64,000 nt of DNA from Halobacillus aidingensis (GCF_900104185.1 NZ_FNIZ01000020.1:1-64000); one strand, 5' to 3'; numbered from the stretch's first letter, positions 17,177 to 26,457 are shown. Made by a program: numbers and translations. Notes: generated by a model not told the origin, from the sequence alone.

Positions 17177-18355
17177 ATGGAACGTTTTGAAGAAGTCGTT
17201 TCGAGAAAAGGAACAAGGTCCGTCAAATGGGATATGGCGGAAGATCTTTACCAGGATAAAGAAGTGCTGCCGATGTGGGTCGCTGATATGGACTTCAAGA
17301 CTCCATCAGCCGTAACGAATGCTTTAAAAGAAAGAGCAGAACACGGAATTTTCGGATACACGATACCTGATGCCAAAGTCAAAGAAAGCATCACTCATTG
17401 GCTCGAAAACCGCCACAAATGGAAAATAGATCCAGAGTGGATCACTTATAGCCCTGGAGTTATTCCATCCTTGCATATGATCATTCAATCGCTCACAGAA
17501 ATCGGGGATCATATCATTATTCAGACTCCGGTCTATCCTCCCTTTTACAGCGTCATCAAAGATCACGGAAGGCATGTGGTGAAAAACCCTCTTCAACTAA
17601 ACGAAGAGCAATATGAAATTGATTTCGCTGATTTTGAAAAGAAAATCAAAGAAAATGACGTTTCTATGTTCATCCTTTGCAATCCTCACAATCCCGTTGG
17701 CCGGGTGTGGAAAAAAGAAGAACTGCAAAAAATGATGGACATCTGCTTAAAACACGACGTCAAGGTCGTTGCGGATGAGATTCACGCAGATTTGATCTAT
17801 AAAGGAAACGTCCACGTCCCTATAGCGAGTTTATCAGAAGAAGCGGCCAAGCAAACCATCACCTGCTTATCACCAACCAAAACGTTCAACTTAGCTGGGC
17901 TTCAGGCTTCTTACGTCGTCATTCCTGATGAAACAGACAAGAAGAAAGTTGACCGTTACTTTAAAAACCAGGGAATGTTAATGCTGAACACATTAGGCGT
18001 GACAGCCATGGAAGCGGCTTATGATCATGGTGAAGAATGGTTAATAGAATTAATGGATGTTTTGGAAAATCATCGCGATTACGTCACCCAACGGTTCCAT
18101 AACGAAACATCTTCGATCCGCGTTTTTCCAGCAGAAGGTACCTACCTTCTATGGTTGGACTGTAGAAAACTAGGGATGGACCAAACAGAGTTGAAGCGTT
18201 TTATGCAAAAAGAAGCGAAAGTGGGCTTGAACGATGGTGCTTCCTTCGGTGAAGAAGGAGAAGGATTTATGCGCCTGAACATAGCCGCTCCGAAATCGAT
18301 CATCGAAGATGGTGTCAACCGTATCATTGAGGCGGTGAAGGCACAAGAGCAATAA
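17177..18355 (+). CDS. patB: PatB/MalY-type cystathionine beta-lyase
   Basis: This 392-residue PLP enzyme (fold type I aminotransferase family) splits cystathionine to homocysteine, pyruvate and ammonia in methionine synthesis. Visible motifs are VLPMWVADMDF near the start, CNPHNPVGRVW, VADEIHADLIY (Asp binding the PLP ring nitrogen), SPTKTFNLAGLQASY (Schiff-base Lys) and a C-terminal FMRLNIA with the carboxylate-binding Arg. ATG 17177 follows GGAGG at eight bases; the TTG at 17162 overlaps that site. In B. subtilis patB sits beside kapB, which here is about 1 kb to the right. Confidence 0.92.
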   Translation: MERFEEVVSRKGTRSVKWDMAEDLYQDKEVLPMWVADMDFKTPSAVTNALKERAEHGIFGYTIPDAKVKESITHWLENRHKWKIDPEWITYSPGVIPSLHMIIQSLTEIGDHIIIQTPVYPPFYSVIKDHGRHVVKNPLQLNEEQYEIDFADFEKKIKENDVSMFILCNPHNPVGRVWKKEELQKMMDICLKHDVKVVADEIHADLIYKGNVHVPIASLSEEAAKQTITCLSPTKTFNLAGLQASYVVIPDETDKKKVDRYFKNQGMLMLNTLGVTAMEAAYDHGEEWLIELMDVLENHRDYVTQRFHNETSSIRVFPAEGTYLLWLDCRKLGMDQTELKRFMQKEAKVGLNDGASFGEEGEGFMRLNIAAPKSIIEDGVNRIIEAVKAQEQ

Positions 18356-18387
18356 AAAAAGGTCTCCCTCAAAGGGAGACTTTTTTA
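18356..18387. terminator. Bidirectional terminator between patB and sodC
   Basis: GTCTCCCT pairs with AGGGAGAC around CAA, with A7 on the left and T6 on the right. It overlaps the sodC stop codon. Confidence 0.92.
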
Positions 18388-18960
18388 ATTTCCTTCCTGC
18401 TTCTTATCAGGCTCTGTCGGATCACTCGTTTCATCTTCGTCCGCTTTTAGTGTAATTTTACCACAAGCGATTCGTTCCCCTGAATCCCCTGCCGGCTGGG
18501 TCATCCCATCATCCTCACCGCTATGAATCACGATGGATGTCCCCTCATCTCTAAGTAAAGACTTCTGACCTTCTTTCAACTTGGCTTCAGGCAACATTAA
18601 TTTCGTATCCACCATACCACTTTGATCTGCTTCCACATTCGGCATGTCCCCGACGTGAGCTCCCTCAGGATTCATCAAACCATGGTCTTTAGAAAGGGGG
18701 TTGAAGTGATTTCCGGCACTCTTGAAATCAGGAGCTTCACATTTCGGAAACTCATGAATATGGACTGCGTGCATCCCAGGTTCGAGGCCTTCTACTTTTA
18801 ATGTCACCTCGACTCCTTCCGATTGTTCAGTCAATGTTGCTGTGCCAATTTTATCGTTGTCGGCATTATAAATCGACGTATTCAAAGGAGAGCGCTCTTC
18901 CCCCGAACATCCATTAAGAATAAACACAAATGCTATCAATAACCCGATTGAAATTCTCAT
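18385..18960 (-). CDS. sodC: Cu/Zn superoxide dismutase-like lipoprotein
   Basis: This is a 191-residue exported lipoprotein with signal peptide and lipobox LNGC (Cys18), so it should sit on the outer face of the membrane. The SOD_Cu domain covers about residues 30-170. The expected metal ligands all appear: AVHIHEF, AGNHFNP, KDHG, GAHVGDMPN and SIVIHSGEDD. The disulphide cysteines are in KCEAP and IACGKI, and there is an active-site-type ERIACG Arg. Some Bacillus YojM proteins lack copper ligands, so an intact set suggests real dismutase activity here. ATG 18960 follows GGAGG. The C-terminal tail is acidic. Confidence 0.9.
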   Translation of the reverse strand: MRISIGLLIAFVFILNGCSGEERSPLNTSIYNADNDKIGTATLTEQSEGVEVTLKVEGLEPGMHAVHIHEFPKCEAPDFKSAGNHFNPLSKDHGLMNPEGAHVGDMPNVEADQSGMVDTKLMLPEAKLKEGQKSLLRDEGTSIVIHSGEDDGMTQPAGDSGERIACGKITLKADEDETSDPTEPDKKQEGN

Positions 18961-19022
18961 ATAAATCCTCCGTTCATGAAATACTCCATGGATAGTATCT
19001 CCATCGATTTATAAAATATAAC

Positions 19023-19060
19023 AAAAGCCACGTCAGGCTCAGGCTCTAACGTGGCTTTTC
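19023..19060 (-). terminator. Terminator overlapping the 3' end of a small membrane-protein gene
   Basis: AAAAGCCACGT and ACGTGGCTTTT form an 11-bp perfect stem. Its first arm on the minus strand includes the last codons and stop of the gene at 19046-19240. Confidence 0.87.
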
Positions 19061-19240
19061 ATTCTTTTTATTGGCATTCGCTTCGACTTTGTAGGCTTGG
19101 TCTACTTTCTGCTCTTCTTTTTGGGAAATTTTAATGAACCAGATCATTGTGACTGCGGCAAATACAATAAAAAGCATTAACATAACGATCGCAGGAATAT
19201 ACTCTGATTTATCTTGAGGGAAATATAGAAATTCCATCAT
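19046..19240 (-). CDS. Small single-pass membrane protein, unknown
   Basis: This 64-residue protein has an N-terminal polar stretch (MMEFLYFPQDKSEY), one membrane segment (about 15-38) and a basic/acidic cytoplasmic tail ending KKNEKPR. ATG 19240 is used, with AAGGATG about nine bases upstream; longer starts lack a ribosome binding site. The terminator stem overlaps its last codons, which supports its being a real gene. It is divergent from kapB. No family was recognised. Confidence 0.65.
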   Translation of the reverse strand: MMEFLYFPQDKSEYIPAIVMLMLFIVFAAVTMIWFIKISQKEEQKVDQAYKVEANANKKNEKPR

Positions 19241-19364
19241 AGGGCAACACATCCTTCTAACTAGAAGTATATCAAAAATCCACCTCACCAATGAAGAGCT
19301 TCACGATATCTTCACAATTTCAATTTTTGTTACAATAGATGGAGAATGTGAGAGGAGTGAGTGT

Positions 19365-19745
19365 ATGTCAGAGTTTCCAAGCGGCTCCATTGTGAAAGCC
19401 CATTATAAAACAGGTATTTATATCGGTGAAGTCGTCGAAGACCGCAACCGCTTTTATCTTGTAAAAGTCCTGGCCGTCGATAAACACCCAATGCAAGGGG
19501 ACCTTCATAACCCCGGCAAAACAGAAGAAGTCTTTTTCCATCAGCGGAAAGCTTTAAGCTACAATGAAAAAGCGAATGTACAAAAAGAAGCGGTCAAGCC
19601 TTTTGAAGGGGAAGTTCCTTCATACGAAGAGTCTTTAAAAGAAGCAGTGGATGCTCTTAAAGCAAAGCTTGAAAGAAGAGAGACGGAATTCAACCAGAGT
19701 GCAAAAAAGCAGTTGGATGATTTAGAAAAGCAGTACTTTGGCTAA
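19365..19745 (+). CDS. kapB: Kinase-associated protein B
   Basis: This 126-residue protein has an SH3-like N-terminal barrel (FPSGSIVKAHYKTGIYIGEVVEDR), the KapB family block HPMQGDLHNPGKTEEVFFHQRKAL, and a C-terminal coiled coil (about 75-124). In B. subtilis KapB is needed for KinB signalling to the sporulation phosphorelay. No kinB gene lies next to it here, unlike B. subtilis. ATG 19365 follows GAGAGGAGTG. It precedes deoD by 93 bases. Confidence 0.92.
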   Translation: MSEFPSGSIVKAHYKTGIYIGEVVEDRNRFYLVKVLAVDKHPMQGDLHNPGKTEEVFFHQRKALSYNEKANVQKEAVKPFEGEVPSYEESLKEAVDALKAKLERRETEFNQSAKKQLDDLEKQYFG

Positions 19746-19838
19746 ATGGGAGAATGACAGCGCTTTTTTTCGTATTTGTTTTCTATTCAAGGGTATGGTA
19801 ATTTTATATAGTCAAAAGTAATGGAGGAGGTCATATCC

Positions 19839-20549
19839 ATGACAACACATATTGGAGCGAAACCCGGAGACATTGCAGACAAGATCCTTCTTCCTGGTGA
19901 TCCGCTACGAGCGAAATACATTGCAGAAAACTTTCTAGAAGATGCGACATGCTATAACGAAGTACGAGGCATGTACGGTTATACAGGTACTTATAAAGGT
20001 GAAAGAATTTCCGTTCAGGGAACAGGCATGGGAGTTCCTTCCATCTCCATTTATATCAATGAATTGATGGAAAGCTACGGTGTTCAAAAACTGATCCGTG
20101 TCGGCTCTTGTGGTGCATTGCAAAGCGACGTTAAAGTTCGTGACGTCATCCTTGCCTCTACGTCCACAACGGATTCCCAAATGAACCGTATGGTCTTCGG
20201 TGGCATTGACTTTGCACCGACCGCTGATTTCAACCTTTTGAAAAATGCGTATGATGCGGGAACAGAAAAAGGCTTGAAGCTGAAAGTCGGTAACGTATTT
20301 ACCAGCGACAGCTTCTACCGTGATCAAGCGATGGATCTTTTCAACTTGCTTGCGAAGTACAACGTGCTGGCAGTGGAAATGGAAACAACAGCGCTTTACA
20401 CGCTGGCAGCGAAATACAATCGTCAGGCTCTATCCGTTCTGACCGTCAGTGACCATATCCTGACAGGTGAAGAAACGACAGCGGAAGAACGCCAAACGAC
20501 ATTCAACGAAATGATCGAAGTGGCTCTAGAAGCAGCGATTCAAGACTAA
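19839..20549 (+). CDS. deoD: Purine nucleoside phosphorylase
   Basis: This 236-residue cytosolic enzyme of the hexameric DeoD type releases purine bases from nucleosides using phosphate. Motifs visible are [48 protein letters not shown], the active-site [12 protein letters not shown] and [11 protein letters not shown] (catalytic Asp). ATG 19839 follows GGAGGAGG eight bases upstream; an in-frame ATG at 19821 overlaps that site. Its own terminator follows. Confidence 0.96.
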   Translation: MTTHIGAKPGDIADKILLPGDPLRAKYIAENFLEDATCYNEVRGMYGYTGTYKGERISVQGTGMGVPSISIYINELMESYGVQKLIRVGSCGALQSDVKVRDVILASTSTTDSQMNRMVFGGIDFAPTADFNLLKNAYDAGTEKGLKLKVGNVFTSDSFYRDQAMDLFNLLAKYNVLAVEMETTALYTLAAKYNRQALSVLTVSDHILTGEETTAEERQTTFNEMIEVALEAAIQD

Positions 20550-20554
20550 TAAAC

Positions 20555-20588
20555 AAGCACCCCTACAGCTGTAGTGGGTGCTTTCATT
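20555..20588 (+). terminator. Terminator of deoD
   Basis: AAGCACCC pairs with GGGTGCTT, and an inner TACAGCTGTA palindrome caps the stem. It runs into the convergent gene at 20584. Confidence 0.85.
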
Positions 20589-20811
20589 TTGGTGCAACAT
20601 TCTCTATATCGTTTATATTGACTACATAGATACGGTCGCCAATGCTGATAAAAACTTCCTCACCCCACACTCTTTCCATTTTTCCGAAATAATACCCATC
20701 CAGCGTATGAACGATAAGGAAAGTCCCTACATTCTTTTCTACCATGCGTAGGATGGCACGCCTACGTGGCGTAGAACGGATTTTGCGCCACAACGACGTC
20801 AGTTGGAACAT
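20584..20811 (-). CDS. 75-residue conserved-type protein, unknown
   Basis: This small protein has a basic N-terminus (LWRKIRSTPRRRAILRMVEK) and a beta-rich second half (TFLIVHTLDGYYFGKMERVWGEEVFISIGDRIYVV) that looks like a small SH3- or PRC-like barrel. No function is recognised. ATG 20811 is seven bases from GGAGG. It converges with deoD and is separated from pepA by a terminator. The strong ribosome binding site and coherent sequence support a real gene. Confidence 0.68.
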   Translation of the reverse strand: MFQLTSLWRKIRSTPRRRAILRMVEKNVGTFLIVHTLDGYYFGKMERVWGEEVFISIGDRIYVVNINDIENVAPK

Positions 20812-20895
20812 CTCCCAGCCTCCCCGCTCATTAACCTCCCTATATGTTATACGCCTGTTATCTACGAGGTGCGAGGTCTGGACCTATAAAAACAT

Positions 20896-20925
20896 AAAAA
20901 CCTCCCGGCCCCGGGAGGTTTTTAA
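20896..20925 (-). terminator. Terminator of pepA
   Basis: AAAACCTCCCGG and CCGGGAGGTTTT form a perfect stem. Confidence 0.92.
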
Positions 20926-20926
20926 A

Positions 20927-22402
20927 CTATTTCACAATATACTGGGCTAAAGTTTTGGACATGACACCTGTCGGACCTTTAGGACCCAAATCGTGCGCAC
21001 CTTCAGCAATGGATGTACCTGCGATATCCAAATGAACCCATGGTACTTTTTCAACGAAGGCACCGACAAACGCTCCCCCCATGATTGGATGAGCTTTTCT
21101 CGTCGGCGAGTTATTCAAATCAGCAATCGCACTTTTTCTCACTTGCGCTTTATAATCATCATTGTAAGGTAAAAGCCAAATCGGCTCTCCTACAGATTTC
21201 CCTGCGCCCTCAACATCTTTATAAAAATGTTCATCGTTTGTCATGGCGCCTGTCATCCAGGTGCCTAGTGCCGTGACGACGCCGCCAGTTAAAGTAGCGA
21301 CATCAATTACTCGATCCGCACCCTGACTCTGAGCGTAAGTGACCCCATCAGCAAGGGCAAGACGGCCTTCTGCATCTGTATTCAAAACTTCAATCGTCAA
21401 GCCGCTCATAGACGTAATCACATCATCCGGCTTGAAGGCATCGCCTGATATCATATTGTCGGATGATGGAATCACAGCAATGACGTTCTTTTTCGGCTTC
21501 AATTGACCGATGGTTTCCATAGCGCCGAGAACAGCTGCCGCTCCTCCCATATCACCTTTCATGCCTGGCATTCCGGTTTTCGGTTTAATCGAATAGCCAC
21601 CTGTGTCATAAGTAATCCCTTTTCCAACAAGGGCGGTGACATCTTTCCATTCTTCAAGTCCCTGATATTTGAGCACAATCATTTTGGGCGGTTCTATAGA
21701 TCCTTGATTGACGGCCAATAAAGCTCCCATACCCAGCTCTTCCATATCTTCTTTCTCTAGAATGCTCAACTCGAACTGATAGTCTTCCGCCATCGTTGTA
21801 GCAAACTCTGCCATTTCAGATGCTGTCAAAATATTCGCAGGCAGATGAACCAAATACCTTGCCGTGTTCACCCCATCCGCAAAGGCTTGTCCTCTATATA
21901 AACCTTCAAGGACAACCTTTTCCTCTCTTTCTGTCCAAACGGTGAGTTCATTGATGTCGACCGGTTCTTTTTGATTGGTTTTAAAAGAAGGGAGACGATA
22001 CGTAGACGTCAGCATAGCTTCCGAAAGAAGAGCGGAGTATCTTTCTACATCTTCCCCTTCAGGAATAAAACTCTCAAGTAAAACAGTCACAGACGAGATT
22101 TCGTCTTTGATTAAGCTTTGAAATACACGACCAAATGTCTTGCGGCACTTGTTTTCGTCAAATTTATGTGAGGATCCGAGACCAATGACATAGATGTTCT
22201 TCAAGTCACTTTCATTCATGACTAAAACCTTATCCAGTTTTTTACTTTCTGTAGACAAATGTCCTGCATCTATGTACGCTCCAAGATCGACTCCACATGA
22301 ATCTTTCACCTTGTCGATCATATGCTTGTTCACTTCTTTTTCGTCAAAAAGACCTACAAGTAACGATCCCGTATCATTCCATTCGTTTGTTACAGTAAAC
22401 AT
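20927..22402 (-). CDS. pepA: Leucyl aminopeptidase (M17), YuiE type
   Basis: This 491-residue cytosolic metalloprotease removes N-terminal residues, typically Leu. The N-terminal alpha/beta domain covers about 1-165. The C-terminal catalytic domain contains GKGITYDTGGYSIKP (metal Lys/Asp), KGDMGGAAAVLGAM and the signature NTDAEGRLALADGVTYA. The length is close to B. subtilis YuiE. ATG 22402 follows TTGGAGGTG. It is divergent from yuiD, as in B. subtilis. Confidence 0.94.
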   Translation of the reverse strand: MFTVTNEWNDTGSLLVGLFDEKEVNKHMIDKVKDSCGVDLGAYIDAGHLSTESKKLDKVLVMNESDLKNIYVIGLGSSHKFDENKCRKTFGRVFQSLIKDEISSVTVLLESFIPEGEDVERYSALLSEAMLTSTYRLPSFKTNQKEPVDINELTVWTEREEKVVLEGLYRGQAFADGVNTARYLVHLPANILTASEMAEFATTMAEDYQFELSILEKEDMEELGMGALLAVNQGSIEPPKMIVLKYQGLEEWKDVTALVGKGITYDTGGYSIKPKTGMPGMKGDMGGAAAVLGAMETIGQLKPKKNVIAVIPSSDNMISGDAFKPDDVITSMSGLTIEVLNTDAEGRLALADGVTYAQSQGADRVIDVATLTGGVVTALGTWMTGAMTNDEHFYKDVEGAGKSVGEPIWLLPYNDDYKAQVRKSAIADLNNSPTRKAHPIMGGAFVGAFVEKVPWVHLDIAGTSIAEGAHDLGPKGPTGVMSKTLAQYIVK

Positions 22403-22677
22403 ATTGATACACCTCCAACTTAAGTATACACAATCCCACTTTGTTTTCCTTGTGAAAAAGATCATTTCTTCGACCTTAACTTAACATGAATATAACTATC
22501 TCGCTCCATGGAACATATGGTATAATGACTTTGCTCCATCACCATATAAACGCTACAAAAAGAACATGCCATCATTTTATGGATGCACTTGATTCGTTCA
22601 CCCATGCTCTATTGTATGAATGAACAACTACATAGATTGTCATTTCTATTCCCCGGAAGATCAGAAAGGATGTCAAC

Positions 22678-23160
22678 ATGCTATTAGATTTAGTGCAAAA
22701 CTTCCCCCTTTGGGCGTCGATCGCTGCTATTCTTTTCGCCCAAGTGATTAAAATCCCTATTCAATTCATAGCATCCAGACAATTGAATACCAGCCTCGCC
22801 TTCAGTACAGGCGGAATGCCCAGCAGTCACTCCGCAGCTGTTACCGCTCTGGCCACAGGTGTTGGAATTGAACAAGGATTCGGATCATCCGTTTTTGCTA
22901 TTGCCTGCGTGTTCAGTATCATCGTCATGTTCGACAGTACAGGAGTAAGGCGTCAAACTGGCGAACAAGCCATTATGTTGAACATCTTACTCAACGACTT
23001 CAACCGGTTCGTAAGTGAAGCCAAAAGCTGGCAGCAAAAAGAAGGCTATCAAAAGAAAGAAGAACTAAAAGAACTGTTGGGCCACCAGCCGATTGAAGTG
23101 TTCTTCGGGGGACTGACAGGTATTCTCCTCACCTTTCTACTTCATTCCTTGATCTACTAA
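22678..23160 (+). CDS. yuiD: Divergent PAP2-family membrane protein YuiD (DUF212)
   Basis: This 160-residue membrane protein has three or four hydrophobic segments and the family signature STGGMPSSHSAAVTALATGVG (about 43-63), followed by IVMFDSTGVRRQTGEQA. These are reminiscent of acid-phosphatase/vanadium-haloperoxidase motifs, so a lipid-phosphate substrate is possible but unproven. ATG 22678 follows AGAAAGGATG. It converges with yuiC across a shared terminator. Confidence 0.88.
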   Translation: MLLDLVQNFPLWASIAAILFAQVIKIPIQFIASRQLNTSLAFSTGGMPSSHSAAVTALATGVGIEQGFGSSVFAIACVFSIIVMFDSTGVRRQTGEQAIMLNILLNDFNRFVSEAKSWQQKEGYQKKEELKELLGHQPIEVFFGGLTGILLTFLLHSLIY

Positions 23161-23199
23161 AAAAATCTCTTCCGATTTATTTTCGGAAGAGATTTTTTA
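23161..23199. terminator. Bidirectional terminator between yuiD and yuiC
   Basis: AAAAATCTCTTCCGA pairs perfectly with TCGGAAGAGATTTTT. Confidence 0.93.
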
Positions 23200-23874
23200 T
23201 TGAGTCATTTGTGAACGGAACACTTGCAGCGATTCATCCTCATTCAATTTATTCAAGTATTCTTCAGAGAGTTGGCCGTTCCCCTCTTCAACTACATAAA
23301 CGTCGAGCGTTTGCTTCCCCCACTGATTGTATACATCATTCACGGTTGGAAAATAAAGATCGAGCTTATTCCCTTTGATGGCCCCGCCAATATCTGCAAC
23401 CACTCCATAGCCGTAACCAGGAATAAACAATACAGTCCCTAATGGAAACATTTCTAAATCCGCAGCAATGGTAGAATATAAATCCCGCTTCACATTAACA
23501 CCTGAATACGTAATTCCGTATCCAGGATGCTCAGGCGTTTTGCCCGTGGATTCATACCCCGCTGTATAACCAGTTGCTACAACTTCTTGACTCGGGTATT
23601 GACTGAAATCAATCGTATCTTCCAACAGTTCCACCGCTTCGATGACCGCACTGGATACATAGGTCTGCGGAGCATTTTTTATCTTTAAGCTTTTCTCACT
23701 AAAATCTTGATCTTTTTGAAGAAGCGTCTCCCCATCCAGGGATTCTCCTCTGAATTTAGACGCCAGCCATTCGTCAAAGTCAGAGAGCGATAAGTTTGTT
23801 ACATTCGTAAAAGTACTATAAAGAGCAAAGCTGAACAGTAGAATAAAAAAGATAGACTTCGTCCGCTTGTTCAT
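23197..23874 (-). CDS. yuiC: 3D-domain peptidoglycan-active protein YuiC
   Basis: This 225-residue exported or membrane-anchored protein has an N-terminal signal anchor (about 6-22). A 3D domain follows at about residues 115-215: [17 protein letters not shown], then [41 protein letters not shown], the double-psi barrel of MltA-like lytic transglycosylases with conserved Asp residues. B. subtilis YuiC is a stationary-phase survival-type murein lytic transglycosylase. ATG 23874 follows AGAGGTG. Confidence 0.9.
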   Translation of the reverse strand: MNKRTKSIFFILLFSFALYSTFTNVTNLSLSDFDEWLASKFRGESLDGETLLQKDQDFSEKSLKIKNAPQTYVSSAVIEAVELLEDTIDFSQYPSQEVVATGYTAGYESTGKTPEHPGYGITYSGVNVKRDLYSTIAADLEMFPLGTVLFIPGYGYGVVADIGGAIKGNKLDLYFPTVNDVYNQWGKQTLDVYVVEEGNGQLSEEYLNKLNEDESLQVFRSQMTQ

Positions 23875-23950
23875 GAAATCACCTCTAGGTGTAATCATGT
23901 CCAAGCTCGATTTTTTTATTCAAACGAGTCCTTTTCAACAAAGATTATTA

Positions 23951-23988
23951 AAAAAGGCTAACAGCATAATATGCCGTTAGCCTTTCCG
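23951..23988 (-). terminator. Terminator of yuiB
   Basis: AAAGGCTAAC faces GTTAGCCTTT, with an inner CAT/ATG pair, and is followed by T residues on the minus strand. Confidence 0.85.
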
Positions 23989-23990
23989 TT

Positions 23991-24308
23991 TTAAAACATT
24001 TGGTATCCACTTTTTCGTAATTTCTTAATAACGATTCCAGCCACCAGGGTACCAACGAATCCACTTGCCAAGATGACGATATCCACAAGCTTTAGGTTGA
24101 ATAATTGTTCAAAAACTGTAGGAAACGCAGTCCCTGGAGCCGAAAAGTACTTTGTCCATGAAAAGTCATCAACGATGAATAGTACGATGATCGGATAAAC
24201 GATAGCCATCAACCACGAAGAACGTAAAATCATATTCAATAAAAAAGAGATTCCGAAGAATAGCACAAAAAATAACAACATTGACACGATGAACTGCACG
24301 ATATTCAC
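23991..24308 (-). CDS. yuiB: YuiB-like membrane protein
   Basis: This 105-residue membrane protein has three hydrophobic segments (about 4-24, 30-47 and 75-97) and matches the position and type of B. subtilis YuiB. Its role is unknown. The start is GTG 24308, preceded by GGGGGAAG; no ATG is suitably placed. It is upstream of yuiC on the same strand with a terminator in between. Confidence 0.8.
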   Translation of the reverse strand: MNIVQFIVSMLLFFVLFFGISFLLNMILRSSWLMAIVYPIIVLFIVDDFSWTKYFSAPGTAFPTVFEQLFNLKLVDIVILASGFVGTLVAGIVIKKLRKSGYQMF

Positions 24309-24409
24309 TAACGCTTCCCCCTATGTATGTTCAACGAAACACAAACGAATCCAAACCTCATTCTATAACGGTTACATAAAAAGCGCAAGAGCTCTCCCAT
24401 ATCGATACA

Positions 24410-24900
24410 AATGCTTATTAAACAAACTGACAGGAGTCTTGAAGACTTGATTTCGAGACGTTTGCGTGTGCTTTAGGGGCTGCGGGGAATGAGTCGCTTT
24501 CCGCGGGAGCGCGGTGAGCCTCCTCGGACTCCGTCCTGCGGGGTCTCACCAAGCACTTTTTTCCCGCAGGAGTCTTCCCCATTCCCCTCCGCCCCTTTGC
24601 CATAATAAGTTCTCGAAATCGCTCCTCAGACCACCTACCTATAAGTAGGATAACCATGTCCCAGTACTGGTCCGACAGCATTCTTCGTCTCAAAAAAACT
24701 CGGCCTCTGAAGGTGGTTTCGAGCACCTTTCTATCGTAAGGTGGTTTGGAAAACGGGGAGACTCCTGTGGGAATGGATTGGCTGGCGAGACCCCGCAGAG
24801 CGGAGCTCGAGGAGGCTTGCCGTCATCCCCACGGAAAGCGAGCCGTTTTCCCAACCACCATTTCCACACATAAAAGTCTCGAAACTGAGTCTTCAAAAAG
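24410..24900 (-). repeat. Composite repeat, copy R3 (inverted outer frame, hybrid second palindrome)
   Basis: The left flank TTATTAAACAAACTGACAGG is the reverse complement of the right flank seen in other copies, so the outer frame is inverted. The first palindrome (about 24477-24600: GGGGCTGCGGGGAATGAG to CCCCTCCGCCCC) is of type 1. The second (about 24741-24870) has GGTGGTTTGG ends like type 2 but inner blocks GACTCCTGTGGGA and GCGAGACCCCGCAG like type 1, so it is a hybrid. The TATAGAGCGCTT core is absent. It lies between yuiB and yumB. Confidence 0.82.
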
Positions 24901-24934
24901 AAAAGCGAAAGCAGTGGATCTGCTTTCGCTTTTA
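24901..24934 (-). terminator. Terminator of yumB
   Basis: AAAAGCGAAAGCAG pairs with CTGCTTTCGCTTTT. It directly abuts the end of repeat R3. Confidence 0.92.
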
Positions 24935-24941
24935 GTAATTA

Positions 24942-26162
24942 TTAATGGAAGAAGTTTAGTTTTCCTTTTTTAAGGACGAGTGGTACACCGCCTAGTTTTA
25001 GCAGGTAGCGGTTATCGATGATTTTCTTCATCGCGGTTGCTGACCATCCGAACAATTTCTTATCATCAAAGACTACGCCTATCGCATCATTATGACCAAG
25101 GGAGGCGACGGTCCCTTTCAAGTCCGGCTCAAATGGTTCAAGGTGATCCTCACCTCTGATCAGACGTGTGAGGTTCGCTGCTGTTTGCTCTGCCTGCTGG
25201 ATAGCAATTTGTGCTGTTGGAGGATAAGGGCGTTCCGTTTCCTCGTTCATTACCAATGCACAGTCCCCTACGATGAAGACATCGTCGTAACCCTCTGGCC
25301 GCAGGTCATCTCCGACTGGGATACGTCCGCGGTTTGCTTCAAATCCTGCTTTTTCAACAAGAGAGTTGCCACGTACACCAGCAGCCCAAACTACCGTGTT
25401 CGTCTCAATTTCTTCACGCTGCTCGTCTTTCTCGAAAACGAGCTTGTTTTCAGTAACTTCTTTGATCATCGCCCCAATTTTGAATTCGACGCCTCTTGCT
25501 TCTAAGGAGTTCATCGCGTACTCCACAAGCTCCGGATCGAACCCCGGGAGTGCCGTTGGAGCAGCTTCAACGTTGATGATGCGTACTTTTTCACGTGGGA
25601 TGTCGTATTCTTTACAAAGTTCCGGTACACGGTTAGCGAGCTCACCTACGAACTCGATGCCGGTGAATCCGGCACCGCCTACGACAATGTTTAAACGTTC
25701 TTGCTTTTTTTCCGCTTCATTATTATATTTTGCGAAGTTATATTCAATGTGCTGACGAATCAATCGCGCACTGTTGATGCTGTTTATGGTGAAAGCATTC
25801 TCTTTCAATCCAGAAATACCGAACGTGGCAGACTCAAAACCAAGTCCGATGACGAGGTAGTCGTATGAAAGCTCACCGTTTTCGAGCAATACTTTCTTAT
25901 CTTCGGGTTTGATATCCGTCACGGTATCTTGTACAAAATTTACTTTACTCGTATTAATGACATCACTGATTTGGATACGCGTGCGGTCATGGTGTAAGGT
26001 ACCCGCAGCATTTTCATGCAACCAAGTGGTTTGGTAATGGTAACTATGCTTATTGACCAGTGTCACATTTGCATCATTTGCACCTAGGCTCTTCTGTAAC
26101 TTCACTGCTGTCATGATTCCGCCATAACCGGCACCGAGAATCACAATGTTTGGGTTTCTCAT
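24942..26162 (-). CDS. yumB: NADH dehydrogenase-like flavoprotein YumB (type II NDH family)
   Basis: This 406-residue peripheral membrane flavoprotein has an FAD-binding Rossmann motif at the N-terminus ([18 protein letters not shown]), an NADH-binding motif [18 protein letters not shown] (about 160-178) and the second FAD motif [10 protein letters not shown]. This is the pattern of non-proton-pumping NADH:quinone oxidoreductases. ATG 26162 has GATGGAAGTG upstream. A Rex-like redox operator lies about 45 bases before the start, and a terminator-like hairpin lies in the leader. It is divergent from yumC. Confidence 0.92.
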   Translation of the reverse strand: MRNPNIVILGAGYGGIMTAVKLQKSLGANDANVTLVNKHSYHYQTTWLHENAAGTLHHDRTRIQISDVINTSKVNFVQDTVTDIKPEDKKVLLENGELSYDYLVIGLGFESATFGISGLKENAFTINSINSARLIRQHIEYNFAKYNNEAEKKQERLNIVVGGAGFTGIEFVGELANRVPELCKEYDIPREKVRIINVEAAPTALPGFDPELVEYAMNSLEARGVEFKIGAMIKEVTENKLVFEKDEQREEIETNTVVWAAGVRGNSLVEKAGFEANRGRIPVGDDLRPEGYDDVFIVGDCALVMNEETERPYPPTAQIAIQQAEQTAANLTRLIRGEDHLEPFEPDLKGTVASLGHNDAIGVVFDDKKLFGWSATAMKKIIDNRYLLKLGGVPLVLKKGKLNFFH

Positions 26163-26206
26163 GGTTAATCACTTCCATCTCGTATTAATGATCCGTTGAC
26201 TAATGC

Positions 26207-26224
26207 TTGTGACTACTTTCACAC
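26207..26224. promoter_or_regulatory. Rex-like operator upstream of yumB
   Basis: TTGTGACTACTTTCACAC matches 12 of the 14 fixed positions of the Rex consensus TTGTGAA-N4-TTCACAA. Rex senses the NADH/NAD+ ratio and controls ndh in B. subtilis, so control of an NADH dehydrogenase gene is plausible. Prediction from sequence only. Confidence 0.5.
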
Positions 26225-26235
26225 AAGAAAAAATG

Positions 26236-26260
26236 AAAAAAACCTGAGTCGGTTTCAGGT
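26236..26260 (-). terminator. Terminator-like hairpin in the yumB leader
   Basis: On the minus strand ACCTGA and TCAGGT form a six-bp stem with a seven-base loop, followed by T7. No gene lies upstream on this strand, so if real it would act as a leader attenuator. Confidence 0.45.
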
Positions 26261-26457
26261 GAAAATTGTCACAAATTTTTACTATATTATCTGATTTTAT
26301 CTTAGACCTTTTCCTAACCATTTTCAACCCGAAAGCCCTTTATCGGAATTATTCATCAATTAACCTTTTGTAAAGGTTTACATTCCCCTACTGTTCCCAT
26401 CAGAAATTTTTTTATGATAGAATGTATTTTAGTGAAATTTTCATCAGGAGGTTTATT

